A stretch of 64,000 nt of DNA from Anoplopoma fimbria (lineage: Eukaryota; Chordata; Actinopteri; Perciformes; Anoplopomatidae), in contig NC_072451.1 in NCBI RefSeq assembly GCF_027596085.1, positions 6,857,513 to 6,921,512 of the forward strand, in the 5' to 3' direction. This document shows, in pieces, positions 36,901 through 49,900 of the stretch. Under the pieces are notes generated by a model. The model had not been told where the DNA came from, searched no databases, and worked only from the letters and a program-made list of their open reading frames with translations. Made by a program: the position numbers and the translations under genes. Each line of letters starts with the position of its first letter. Position 1 is the stretch's first letter.

Positions 36901-39900
36901 TTGCAGTTCAGGAATCACCCCTGAAGAGGGAGACATCAACAAGAGAATAACATCTTCAGGGTATGTAGGCTGGTAATCGTGCACGGACACATTAAATACT
37001 ATTAAATTCAATTAGTCATTGACACACCTTGTATTTATATCTTAAACTTATCTCCTCTGCTAACTGCTACAGTAAGAATTGGTTCTAAGGCATCATGTCT
37101 GGCCAAATTAGAGTTAATACTCCACCAGTTATGGGACTTTCTGTGATCAGGTTATTCAGTTTTGCCAGAGTTCTGTTAATATGTCAACTTTTTTCAGTTC
37201 AATATCTAAGTTTGGTCATAAACTGGTGCTGCCTGCTGTGGGAAGCAGTATAGAATTCAAGTAAGTTCACATCAAGCTGCTTTATTTGTACAGTTCCATA
37301 TGCACTGTTACACATTAACTTGTGGTCCGCAAAAAAAAAACATGTTTTTAATGTGTCCAAGGGGCCCAAGTTCTTCAAGATGTCCACACTGTTCAGCTGA
37401 TGTGAGCGCCCTGATGACCCAGTGTAATGAATACAAACTCCTCTGCTTGGACAAGGACCGGCTCCTTGAGATGGTTCACGTCCTACAGACAAAGTAATAT
37501 ACACTGAAAACATTGGTTGTTTTTTTTATTGCTCTCAATTTTCAAATGTCAGTGGTACATTGTTTTTTGACATGCAGTTCATCACTTTATTGTAACTTTA
37601 AAACAATTGCTATTGATTCTAACAAAATACATCAAAACAAAACATGTTTTGTGCTTTGTGCCAGCAGCACTTTCCACAGACAGTCCTCAAAAGCAGGGGA
37701 CTTTTTTGTTCTGCTACCTTTCTCACTGAGGATGGAGGCAGATATTACTTAGATAACAGCACAACATTATCACATTTCTTGTGAAAAGGATCCAAAGCTA
37801 GACTCTCCACCTAAACGACTGCCGTTCTGCCAACAAAAGCATAACAGAATGCAATGTTGTTCCAGAAGTGTCAGTGTCGTTGAGAGGTTGTTTGCAGGTC
37901 TGTTTAATGGTTCACATGAGGAGCAGTGAACTCTTGAGATGCTATTCTTTTCATGTGAATATTATTTTCATTTGGTTATTTTGTTATTTTTGTGTTTCAC
38001 AGTAATCGAAATGGCCCATTCTAATAAGGTGTGAGGGAATGCTGCAACGCTGCACCTCTGAAATATTCCATAAATTTAAAGTGTCCATTGTCAAAACCCA
38101 TTTCAAGGCCAGGCACGCTTGTTATTGCTTTCTGAGCATTGCAGGGTTGTTTCCACTAGGTCTTTGAGTTCATTTTATTCATTTATTCAGTACAAATCAT
38201 GACTGGGTGGTGCACGGAAACCACAAGTTGTACAGTGATTTTGACAGCCCTCAGGCAATTTCATTATTAAAATTAAAATTCTAAATGAAGCGTCAATTGT
38301 AGCAGAAATTAAAGCACAGTCTTTTTCTACCTTTTTTTCTTCACTACAATCACATAACATTACAAAATGCAAATTTAGATTTCGTCATGAATGAATAATG
38401 CAAAAAGTTATATATTGTGGGTTACTTTATACATTTTAAAATTAAATAAGTAAGTAAGTGAATGTATCTCTTCCTTTGTCTATGTCCACCTGAAGTCTCA
38501 TTAGTCCATCTATACAGTCAGCATCAAGAGGAATGGTGTTATTTTCCAACAAAATTCTAACTGTCAGAGCTTGAATCTTCCAGAGGGACTGAGATGAACC
38601 AGAGGTTTTTGGAGGCAGAACAGAAGTACGAGAAGGAATGCCGCAGGGTAGTGACGGAGCAGCAGCTGGAGAAGACAACATTTGATCCAAAGTAAGGACT
38701 GTGCAAGAAGCAAGGGAAGCACAGCTATGCCAAGCAGGTTTTCATATTTATCTTTTTTTTTTTGTGCAATTTTCGGACTCAATCTCTCCCAACTCTGTCT
38801 CGCTTCGGGCTATCACGACTCTGTCCCCTGCGCAGTGTCCCTCAGGGTGGCGGAAGTTGCTGAGCAACGGGAACCGAATAGACAAACTGAAAACACTGTC
38901 CAACAAATCGGTTGTCATTTGTTAACATTATGTTTCCAGCTTTGACGACACACAAGTAGAATTTTGATTTTCCCCAGACGACAGAAATAATGATGCAAGC
39001 TGTCTATTGCTCATTCCAAACGTCATGTTTAGGCTGCACAGATGTTTATGTTGCTCGTGTAGGTTGTGTCCTGGCTGGCCACTTAGCTGGAGGAATACAT
39101 AGGTGCCGAGGGCATCGCTGAAGAGGTCTCTCCACCATGACCTGTGGCTCTGCAGTGACGTGATGAGACAAGCCAAGCATGTTTTCCTGCAGGCTCTGTG
39201 ACAAGCGCAGACTAGACACTAACCAGGAGAACTGGCTGGTTCCTGCTCAACCTCACGTCCAGCTGAGCCCTACCTTCTCCTGTCACATGAGACAAACAGC
39301 AGCCTGCAGAAGAAAAAAAAATGCTCTCCTTTTCTGCCACACAGACATCATACGGATCTCGCTTTCTTTCCCCATTTGAACCCTCAAAGACAGTTTGTGT
39401 TTCTTCCGTGGTGCGTTCGGCAACCTTGGTTTAACTGCTGGAGTATGGAGCTTTCAGCTTAACCCTGATGGCATCGGACACGTGTTCCTACCGATGACAG
39501 AAATGTTTGATGCGGATTGTGTCTGCTTGCTGTTTTATAAATGTCACTGTCACATTTGGTTAAATCAATGTATGTATTTTCCTCCGCTGGTAACCTTACG
39601 TGCATTACAGGTATAGAGAGCAACAATGTCTGTTTTTAACATATTTTTGTAAGCTAATTAAACATCCAGTCCAATCAATGAAAGGGGAACCAAATTTTGA
39701 CCAAATGTTTGGACTATATTGTTTACATTCATGGCTATGACCTTTTCTTAGAGTTTTGAGTTGTATTTGGCTCCAGATGGTTGTACATAAATGTGTGACA
39801 GGCCAAGCCAAATAGTAAACACCAAAGTTAAGTTCCCGAAAAACTATAACCTTCCTTTCAAATATTACTGCTAATCACTTCTGACTTGAAACCAGCTGTG

Positions 39901-41095
39901 TGGGAATAGTGGTTGAAAATGAATGCGGGCTCAAGCTGCACAAACTCCCACTGTAGTCCTCCACACTCTCCCCTGAGCGTGTCTCACGTATGTACATGTG
40001 ATCCTAGCTCCTTAATCCAAAGGTTGTCTGGAAATGCGCAGCCTGGTGAGAGTCTCCACATTCATACTAACATCCGAGTTATTTTCTTCCGATGTAGCCA
40101 AAAGGATTTTAGCAGAGACCCCCCTCTTCTCCTCCTCCCCCCCTCCACATCACGCTTAATTTAAAACCATGGCTGAGTTAGTGTGCTGCTTCAAATACCG
40201 CACTATTTCTTCCAGTACCCTGTGGGAGATTGGCAGGTCCCCATTGGACTGAGCGAGAAAAAGTGCCACAAGACAAAAATATCAGAGTTTGGAAGTGATG
40301 AAGAAAGCCTTTATGCTCAGAGTAACAAAAAACAGCCTGTGTTGAATACCTCCTGGATAGAAGGTGAGGCCCCCTTTAATGTAGCAGAGTGAGATGTGTC
40401 ATTGGAGGGACAGATGACTTATCATTTGACGACATGCTCTGCTGGATTGCCAAATATGTATATCGAATGTAGCAATGTGCGTCAGAAAGGGTGTTGATGG
40501 AGCAAATACTTGTCATGGTCCCTAATTGCATCCAATTGCAGGGAAAATGTTTAATGTAATAAAATGTTTGGTTGTTTCTGAAATCTGCCATATCAAAACC
40601 TCACATAAAAATGAAGTCAGTTTTTGTTGGGCATGTGCAATATTTTCCCAACTGTTATAATCTGAAGCTTTTATTTTGTGGTAGGTGTTAGGAAGAAGGC
40701 CAATATTACCAGCTATCATATTTTATATCAAGCTCATTGCTGCACGTTCAATGCTCATTTTACTGTGTCATTTCAGTGAAAAACCAACGTTGCTCTTGTT
40801 GACTTCAGTCATTAAAGAGTGTCATCACTTTCAAATAAATTACGCTCCACCAAACAATTTTAATATTGTTTTATGTAGCTGCATTACGCAGAAAGGTGTA
40901 GATTTATTCCAAAATGCCCAATAACCCACCAAACCAAACACAAACTTATGTAAACACAGCATACGTAAACAGCCTCACCTATTTGTCATTCCAGGTTTGA
41001 ATGACTCCTTTCTCCATCCTTCTCCTCAGAGGTATTCCCTCGTTCTGGACCAATGCTTCCTGCAGACCATTGACTGCATCCAGAAACTAAAGTAA
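33932..41095 (+). CDS. ccdc13: Coiled-coil domain-containing protein 13 (about 14 exons)
   Basis: Centriolar-satellite coiled-coil protein required for ciliogenesis and linked to genome stability. Exons with consistent phases are 33932-34113, 34324-34478, 34562-34704, 34821-34904, 35000-35116, 35200-35304, 35448-35618, 35713-35889, 36500-36709, 36860-36960, 37198-37260, 37362-37493 and 38584-38691. The last exon is probably 41032-41095, giving about 603 residues against about 715 in human. Recognisable blocks include [46 protein letters not shown] and the Q-rich heptads of exon 9. Nearly the whole protein is coiled coil. The final exon reads [20 protein letters not shown], resembling the human C-terminus as I remember it. 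The segment just before it in human (about 70 residues) is missing or unlocated, so the 3' part is less certain. higd1a is also the human neighbour. Confidence 0.88.
38856..38868 (+). promoter_or_regulatory. X-box-like inverted repeat (RFX-type) in ccdc13 intron
   Basis: GTTGCT-G-AGCAAC is a perfect 6+6 inverted repeat with one-base spacer, matching both half-sites of RFX X-box motifs that mark ciliary genes. It lies in a local CpG-containing patch about 165 bp after exon 38584-38691. Confidence 0.4.
40216..40363 (+). other. Possible unassigned exon inside the ccdc13 3' region
   Basis: A pyrimidine tract ending TTCTTCCAG precedes 40216 and GAAG|GTGAGG follows 40363. The 49 codons between are open, with [16 protein letters not shown] and [18 protein letters not shown]. 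In this frame it starts in phase 0 and ends in phase 1, which does not fit between exon 38584-38691 (ends phase 2) and the terminal exon. It could belong to an alternative ccdc13 transcript or be a chance frame. Confidence 0.3.
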
Positions 41096-41238
41096 ATAGT
41101 GGAGCTGTGAACGCAGAGGTTAAAGTTAGCCATCAGTATATGAGGGATCTGTGAACTTTTCTCAGGCCAGAAAACGGTTTGTGCCTCTATGAGTCCATTC
41201 ATCTCCCAGTGCCTCTCATTTACATGTAATGGAAAGAA

Positions 41239-41244
41239 AATAAA
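41239..41244 (+). promoter_or_regulatory. ccdc13: Candidate polyadenylation signal of ccdc13
   Basis: AATAAA 144 bp after the proposed ccdc13 stop at 41095. Its position independently supports 41032-41095 as the final exon. Confidence 0.55.
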
Positions 41245-41259
41245 CAGCGGTGTCCTAAT

Positions 41260-44200
41260 GTGCTCATTTACAGTAAGTAGAAATAAAGTAATGAGCTGTT
41301 ATCTTTATTGAGACAGTGGCGAAGAGGCAATAAGCCTTTTTTTTTTTTACAATAGAAATGTTGGTCAAAGTCTACAGCATGAGTAAAATCTTAGCTGACA
41401 ACAATATCCAATAATAGGTATCAAACTTCGACTTTGCTTGCAGATTGCCAGTAGACAAACTGCCTGGTAAAGTGAGGTAAAGTGTCAATGTTCCCTCTTT
41501 TTTAGTCTCTTTGTTAATTTCAGCAGAATGGCATCACTAGATGGCAGTGTGGTTAGTCATGTACTGCATTTCAACCACTTCTGATTTGTTTTCCTGACAG
41601 CCAGTGAGTGACCTGTCACGGTGCTGCAATATTGTGGTTATTGTTCTGCAATAGTGTGGGCTTAATCTGTTGTACAAAGCAATGCTGTGCTGTGTCTATT
41701 CAATACAGTACACTTTAAATGCCATTATGATGACCTAGTTGTGGTTAAATCATTAGACTGCAAGGAAACATGGTCTTCCTGCTCCTGAAAGTGATCTAAT
41801 TAGATGTGCTGAATACAATAATAATACAGTAGCATTGTTCTTGTAGAGACTGTATTGTCTATTTGAATCAGACATTAGACACAAAGTACAAGGATGTATT
41901 ATGGTGGTGAAATTAGTAGAATATTCTAGCTGTATCTTTCCTACTGAGAGACTTTGTAAGTAACAGTGCAAAGAGCATTGCTGTAGTAACCATTGTAGTA
42001 ACTCTTGCTTTGCGGAATTAATCAACTCTTTAAGAAGAACTCCATCTCACATCTCATCTCAGTCCTGGCAACAACAAAAAAAAAGGCAGCTTTGTTTTAA
42101 ATTTAATATCCCTGTCAAAGACAAAAGACACGCATTGTGTTAATTTTGACGAAAAGTATTTATTTGTAGCCAAAATATTCCAGAGCTGGAAGTATGAATC
42201 ACTGGCTGTGTCCATCAGCACTGGTGTGGATATCCTTTATGTCTCACCAACCGGGAGTGCAAGTCCGTTGAAGAAAACAGTTGTTTAAAAAGTCCATTAG
42301 CACATGCTGACATTTTGCGCACACATATGATGGCTGCCAGTGGAATCTCCTTCCTCCTGGAGATGTGTGCATGAGCAGGCTGCTGTTTTTTTGTTTGTTG
42401 GAAGTTTTACCTTAATCCGATAGTTCACCGTAGAGAGAGACAGAAATAATTGGGGAAGACAAATGGGAATGACATGCCACCTGAGCCCCCTCGAAGCCCC
42501 AGGGGGCTGACAGAGAAATATCTGTTCATGCTTTATGAATATTAAAGCATGAAGCTTTGTCTTGACACAACAATCTCATGCAATTATTCATACTTAATGG
42601 GTGCTCATTATGTCTGCACAGCCTCACATACTGTCTTCATGCAGAGCACTAATTAAGGTGATATGCAATCATATATTATCAGACCCGATCAAGAAGAAAA
42701 TAGAAAAAGTTCCCTCAGTAGAGTGCAGATCTCCGCCAGGTGTGTCTGCAACGGCCACTGCTGTAATATTTGATTAAATGAAATGCAAACCACAATTGTC
42801 GCAAGTGTGTCAAATGCGTTTTTTTCACACACCTCACTCATTTCAATCTATGCAGCTGGCTGTTCTGGCTCTGTGCAGCTAAACTACCACTGGTCTAAGG
42901 TGCTGTGTGTTCAGCACTGTTGGTGGTTAGCTTTGTTAGATGTAGAAGTCCCCGTTAGCTTTTAGCTCAGTTAGCCGAAAACACACTACAGGACTCTGCT
43001 GGCCACTGACTGCTCACAGCTAACAAGCTCTTCTCTTCCGAGAAGTGAACTACAAGAGGTCCTTAAGGATACGGTCAGAAATGAGCACCAAAAACAATAG
43101 GTCATCTGGGTCCAATAGTATGAGAGATTGGCCGTGGACAGACAGATGCTAGTAAGCATACAACCAAGCACACACACACGGATGTACATACAGTTTATTT
43201 ATTTCCTATTTATTTCTGTCAGCTGCTTCATCCTGAAAATGCTGTTATCCGTTTCCTGCCTATATTTCTTATGTAACTAAATCCTGACACTAAAGATAGT
43301 CTGCAATTCTGCTTAATACACCTAGTATGTCTAGGCCCTAAGCTCTACAAGCTTAATTGTCCTCTACCCACTGATACCAGATATCAATAGCTCTAAGTGT
43401 GTTTTTTCTATCAACCAGAATCCAGCTCATCAGACGGCCATATGACCAAAACATCAAACACTCACAATTTGGACCACTGGATGTCTTTTGACTCCCTGTA
43501 TTTCAATCAGACAAGTGATTTGACCTTCTGGGTTTGACGCTTGAAGATGTCCCTCTTAACCCATTCTTGACCAACACATACGTAATGGTATACGAAGAGA
43601 GATCATTCTGTTTAGTTTGGATTTAAAGATGCATCCATGTATGTTGGATGGACGCATTAGTACATCTTTCAAATGGAATAAAAAAAATAGTGTTGGACTG
43701 TATTTGCTTGTCTTTTCTGTGTCAGCAGCATATTTATTTTGCTGCATGGGTTGTCAAATTGGTGAATGTAGTTCTATTTTTTTTTTAAATGTTTGCAGTG
43801 TTTTTTCTGAATGTTTCATTCAAAGGGGAAATCTTTTTCATTGTTTCTTGTGTTTTATCTACTGGGTGTGTTTTCTTAATTGGCAGTACGCTGATTTCTC
43901 TTAGCCAGCATACATGTTCCCGCACAGTAGGAATCATGATGATACATAAGGTTAAAAAGTTGATGCACTCACTCAAACATTTGAATGATTAAAAAACAGA
44001 CATGTAATAATAATTATCAGTGGGGGCAGAATTGAATCCCTGCTGTATTTAAAACTCCTCTGATTACAAATAAATAAATAAAAAATGATCACCAATTGTT
44101 TCCTGACACCACTCTGTATTGCAGTATATACAAAAATAGAAAGCCAGGGTACAGATAGGAGCAGAATTTTTCTCAGGGAGATTTAACGACATTAAAGTAA

Positions 44201-46780
44201 AACCCGAAGCTTTGTGCAAGCATATGTGTGAACAACACGGCAGGCTCTTTTGTATTCCATTATTTGAACCTGATCTAGCTGATATAGTGCTGGTGTAGTG
44301 ATTGCCTCCAACACCTCTGACAAAAGCCAATCACTGGGAGCTATTTACAACTAAGGCTGAGGACAAGGGTTCTCATTACCACCAAAAACCCTTAGGATGG
44401 GTCAGCGTTTCATATAAATCAACATCAGGGAACTCAGATTCAAGTATGCAACTGTATGGAAGTGTGTGCTCCTTGACCAGTACATGTAAGTCATTGTGCC
44501 CCAGTCTATATGGTGAATACTGGGCCAGTCATAGTGTCTTATAATAGGGAGCAAATATTCCTAGAAAAGATGAGGCAAAATGGAACTATAATGACAAAAA
44601 ATGCCCTCTGACTATTGCATTTCTTATAAATGCGCCTTTTGCACCTGCCCTGAGACGCGACAATTACGCCTGAATCCATGTGAAAAACATAGCTCTGCAG
44701 GGTGCTTCAGTCTGTGTGGCTGCAGTCGTTTACCTGAAACCTTTATGCAATATCGTTAAGTCAGTATAATGTTTGGCTATTATAGCAGTAGGGTGGGAAA
44801 TTGGACAATCACGAGATGGGATGAGCTTGCATAACCACGCATGACCGCATGCGTCCTCTGACACTGGCTCTCCACCCTATCAGTCTGTTCATTGTATGCA
44901 TAGGAAGGGTTTGTTTTGTAACATGTATATCACAGTCAAATATATATTATATCAAATATATATATATATATTACTGTAATCATACAAGTATGCATATACG
45001 GTACACATCCACCAACGTCTACTTTCATCTACTTTTATGTACAAAATATCTAAATGTTTATGTTTACTCTTGTTCAGCTATGATGCCCTCTTTTTAGATT
45101 TGTGGTATGTGTACTCATACCTGGTAAACAAACCTGATTCTGATTATTTTGGTTTTACACCCCAATGCTCACATAAGCATTGTTTCCAGCTGCAGCAGAA
45201 TTCTGTTTTTAGTGGAAAAATATAAAACTCCACAGACCCATTATACGCTATCGGCCCAGCATAGATAGAAACTAGCTGATGAACATAGTTGAGCATTTAG
45301 CTCTGTATATGCTGGATGTGCGTATAAGCAACTGTTTGCAAACACATTGAATGTGTCATTGTCATGATTATAGCTTGTTTCTACTGCACTGATGTGGCCA
45401 AATAACCCCTACTGACAATGATGTGGATATTGGTAAATCACTTGAAATACCATGTCCCTGTGGTATTTCCATTTCTCTGGACTTTGTAGAGCGAAATAAT
45501 ATTGCACTGTTGTATCTGACGGCTGCTCTACTGGGTGGTTTACAGATTAAGATCTAACAAGCAAAACATAGTTTAAACAAGACAAAGTCTATAGTTTAAA
45601 CCACAAACAGAAACTGGACTGTTTCTGCTGCTAAAACTGCACCACCTGTATCTTGAAAATACAGCAATACAGTTCAACAGACTAAGAGGTGTTTTTCTTT
45701 TTAAAGTGTTACCTTTATTTTTCATAAACAAGCATAGTCCAATATGTTTTCCTTGCATTTAAACATGAGCTAGCAATGAATCACTACCTCTATTGTGGTG
45801 CGGCTTCTTTTATTCAAAAAAAACATCATGGGTATAAGCAGAGTGGTAATGTATTTCAGAAACATTTTTGTTATATTTCTTGAAATTCTCTTTACATCCC
45901 TGGAAATGAGTCAATCAAATAGTTTGAGAAACAAAAGAAAACATTTTTAGTATTTGTACCTGAGCACACTCTGCTTATGCACTCATTGCAAGTCAACGGA
46001 ATCTTCGACAAACTGCTAGCTTGACAGCTGAAAGTACTAACAATGGCCGTGTTTGTTGTTACCTTCATAGTGATCATTTTGGGGGAGTGGCTTCGTAAGG
46101 AGGCCTGAATGGAAGGGCTGTCATTGTTGCCTACTTGCCAACTTCCTCACTAGATTTAGTGACTTTTGGAGCTAATGCTGCCAGCTATTTGTATCGCAAA
46201 AGAACGCTGGGCTTGGTTTTTCAATTTTATCAGACAAAAAACACCTTGAATCATGAATCTAATTTGTGAGTTGAAATCAAATGACTGCAACCAAAGAAGT
46301 TTGACTTTTTTGCTCTTTCCATAGGTGGGTGCATATTAGAAACATTGGATTTCACAGCACCTTGCCTCTTCACATTCTGCCACACTGAAGTGACGAGGCT
46401 GTGAGCCTTTTTTCACACTCCAGATTCCGGGGCAATAAACTTGATGACGCTCACAGCCATTTGCTTCACAGTCCTGCGCAGGCCAACCTCATGGCTAACT
46501 GTACCACCCATCCCCCAACACACTGGGTTAACTGCCTGTCCCCAGCAGGATGAGCTGGCTGTAAACCACACCAGGTCTATTGATTAATTAATGCACCCTA
46601 ACTGCAGGGTTGGCTCCCTGCACTGTACTGGAGCAGTTTTGGGCTGCCTGCAGTGGTGTCTGCCGGTGTGTCTTTGGTGGGTCTACAGTGTTGTGGAAGA
46701 AAGGCAAAAGATAGCAGAGCAGAGCAGCAGACAACTGAATATGAGAGCAAGCCGACAGCACCATAGTCACCATTAATCAC
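41260..46780. other. Intergenic region between ccdc13 and tmie
   Basis: No exon recognised over 5.5 kb. Human neighbours of this area (HHATL, KLHL40) were considered; none of their signatures was seen. (TA)n runs lie near 44940-44970. Confidence 0.6.
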
Positions 46781-46829
46781 CCAGGGCCATTGTGGTCCTG
46801 TCCTCTGTACGGCGCCAGCGCGGGAAGGC

Positions 46830-46920
46830 GGGCAGACAGAGAGAGGAAGAGAGGAAGAGGCAGAGGAAGAGGGAGAGAGGGGGCAGGGTGGCTGCAGGGA
46901 GAAAGAGGGGGAGAGAAGAA
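46830..46920 (+). repeat. GA-rich purine stretch before tmie exon 1
   Basis: A run of AGAGGAAGAGGCAG-type purine sequence occupies the likely 5' UTR of tmie, ending at the ATG. Its translation in other frames gives Arg/Gly-rich shadow peptides. Confidence 0.75.
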
Positions 46921-49900
46921 TGGTTGGGGATCAGCCTGTATGTCCACCTCAGCTCCTACTGCAGGGCTGGGGAGCCGTGCTGCTGTCTCAGTGCTTGTCC
47001 TCCGTGTCCTCCCAGGTCCCGGATCCAGAGGTAAGAGCCCGACACACCACCATGTCCTCGACAGGTTCCCCTCATGTATATCCTGAGGGTTTATCGCTGA
47101 CGGGTGCAGGTGTTCTGCCTGTTAAAAAGGTAGCTTTATGTAATTCATACTTGTTGTTTAGTTGCCAGAGTGGTTTCTTGCATTACTTAATGAGGCGTGA
47201 GAGAACATTATGTAGAGATGTGATACATCATATCTTACATGAATAGCTGAGCCACATGTATTTATATCAGTGTGAACAGGAGGAGGATGACGAAGTCCTG
47301 GTACGCCAAGTTGATTTTGGGCTTTTGGGCTGACGAGAAGGAGGTCACATTGCAGAGAATATCAGGCTACGAAAAAACAGCTGAAATACATGTTTTCTAT
47401 TAAAATAATTCTGCGCCTGAATAATAGGCATCTTACTCTCCATACAGTACACTGAGTATTAAAAAATATCAAAACATTCCTTTATTATATTAAAATGAAT
47501 CCGTAGTTGGGGTTGTATATTACAGAAAGAAATAGAAGCAAATTTTAAAACTTTGTTACAAACATTAAGAAATATAATCTAAATACTAGGCATGATGTAC
47601 AATTGCATATATCTTTGTACATGATATCCTTTTGTGAGTCAATGTAGCTGTAATTGTTCCTTCACTAATACATGTGGCATAACCAAAACCTGCAACCTAA
47701 TTTTCCTATTTTTAGATGTTAATCCTCCATATACTATATCTATACGAATCTTCCTTGATTAGTCCCTAAAGGATCCTCTTGGAAAAAAAACAACTTACTT
47801 GAGAATACATTTTTAATGATGCCATTGACTATCAAACTAACCAACAAACAAAAATATGTCATAAATTTGGGTACATGATGACTAACATGAGGTAATAAAA
47901 CTTGCTTGAGAATGAATTTTCAATAATGCCATTGACTATCAAACTAACCAACCAACCAACCAACAAATAAAAATATGTCATAAATTTTGGTACATGATGA
48001 CTAACATGAGGTAACTCGAGATCTGTAATCTTCTGAGTTTGTGTTGTTTGTTCCACCAAAAGAAAACTTGAGGCTTATAGCCACTAATCCTGCCCCATGA
48101 CATTGCCCCAGAGGAAAGGACTTAGCATTATATAATCGCTCTTCTTCTAAATAATTCTTTAAGAGCAGTGCTAAATATCCCCATCATTGCTAATCCCTCT
48201 GTGGGAGTCGCACAAACATGAGTGTAAACTCAGGACAATTTTTTCTTGCAGCTTCTTTGTTCAAGTTCTTTGCCCCCCTCGTGTCCTCCTCAGCAGACAA
48301 ACAGTAAAGACGCCCTGAAGACAGCTTGTACTGTCACATGTCGCACGTTGGCTTGCTGAAGCCTATTGTGTCTGACAAACAGCAAAAACAACAGGTCTGT
48401 TTGCCCTGGTTCTGAGAAACTCACATGGCACAACAGAGAAAGCACAAGGAGATGTTGGAAAAGCTTATCATCACATCTGCTGATTCTTCTTTTACTTTCG
48501 CATTAACTCAAAGAAATGGTGTCCTGAATGGCACTAAAATACTTCACTGTGCATGCAATGTCTTCTATCCTTCATTGTGATACATTTTGGTCAACATTAA
48601 CCTGGAAATTATTTTATATCTCGTTCAGAGCCTCAGTCCTGCAGTGTGTACATCACCGTCTCAGCCTATTCTTAGAAAATTGTTCAATTTCACCACATGA
48701 TGGTGTCATCAATAAAGGCAGCAAATGTCATAAGCGTCCATTTTCCGATCCATGGCTTGTTGGTTTATGGACTAAAGTATAGAGTTTCAGCAACAACCAT
48801 GTATCATCCAATCAAGCAATCAATATACAGTAGGGAGGGAGAAATCCCTCTATCGGGGAACTGATGCTCTGCTGGCTCCGGAAAAGTAGTGAAGCCATCA
48901 ATCTAACACAAACACACTCACACAGTTTTTATACTTATTGTTCCGCAATCCCCAAATCAGGAGAGAGGTTTTTTAAAGTGCCAAAGAAAAAGAGCTTGTT
49001 TTGGACATCATTGTCTGAACTTGCAGCAGAAAGGCATCTGTGACCATAAGGGAAAGTCCCCAAAAGTCTTATCTGCCGGCACGGTTTCATGATTATAGAC
49101 CTAAGCACCCCTTTGTGTCGAGTAAGGGGAGATTCAGGTGGAGAGAGACACAAAAAACAATATATTACGTGTGGGTTGTTGTTTTCTTGCTGGAAGAAAT
49201 GCTAAAGACCTTTTCACCTGGACCTTTTGATATTTAAAATTTTGCCAATGCCTTGGAAGAAAAACAAAACACTTCAAGTATTTCTGTTTCGAAAGCCAGT
49301 GTCAGTTAAGTTAAATGTCATACATCATAATTAGATAGATAGTAAATTAAATAAATACCAATAAAGTATGATGATAAAATATCATGTAATTGAGCTGAAA
49401 GAAGAAGACATTATTGGCTATGTGACACAACCACTAATAAGGGAATAAGTGCCTTTTAGATGACTTCAAATTCTTATTATTTGTTATATGACTGTGCTAT
49501 GTATATCAGGTTCAAACAGAGGCTATCATTCCTTTTTTTATTTCTTAAAGTCAGAAAGATAGAGAAGTGAATGAAAAATCGTTCACAGATTCTGGCACAT
49601 TTCATTGCCTGAAGATGAAGCTTGAGTTACTTCAGGATCTTATTCACTCCTTGAGGTTTCTCTGATGTAAAACCCGTTTGTGAAGGAAGGTTTATTTGTG
49701 AAGCGCAGATACTGAAATAATAATTGTGTCTCTTCTTTTTTACCCACAGCTTTTGCCCACAGATCCCCCAAAGAAGCCGGACCCCATCACCTCAGAGTCT
49801 GTTGTATTCTGGGGTCTGCGGTTATGGCAGGTCATCGCCATCTTTTCCGTGTTTGTTTTAGCAGTTGGTCAGTATGAAATCCCTTTCTTGACACCTTCCC

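Noticed and set aside
38701..38925. Frame containing CPSGWRK, reminiscent of a C-type lectin start
   Set aside because: No further lectin-domain cysteines or WND motif follow, and the frame stops soon; the match is coincidental.
39193..39379. Phase-compatible candidate last exon of ccdc13
   Set aside because: It follows a TGCAG acceptor in the right phase, but the Cys-rich peptide does not look like a coiled-coil C-terminus. 41032-41095 fits better and has a polyadenylation signal.
46790..47086. Arg/Gly-rich frames overlapping tmie exon 1
   Set aside because: They are translations of the GA-rich 5' UTR in other frames; the 46920 frame gives the signal-like N-terminus and joins exon 2 in phase.
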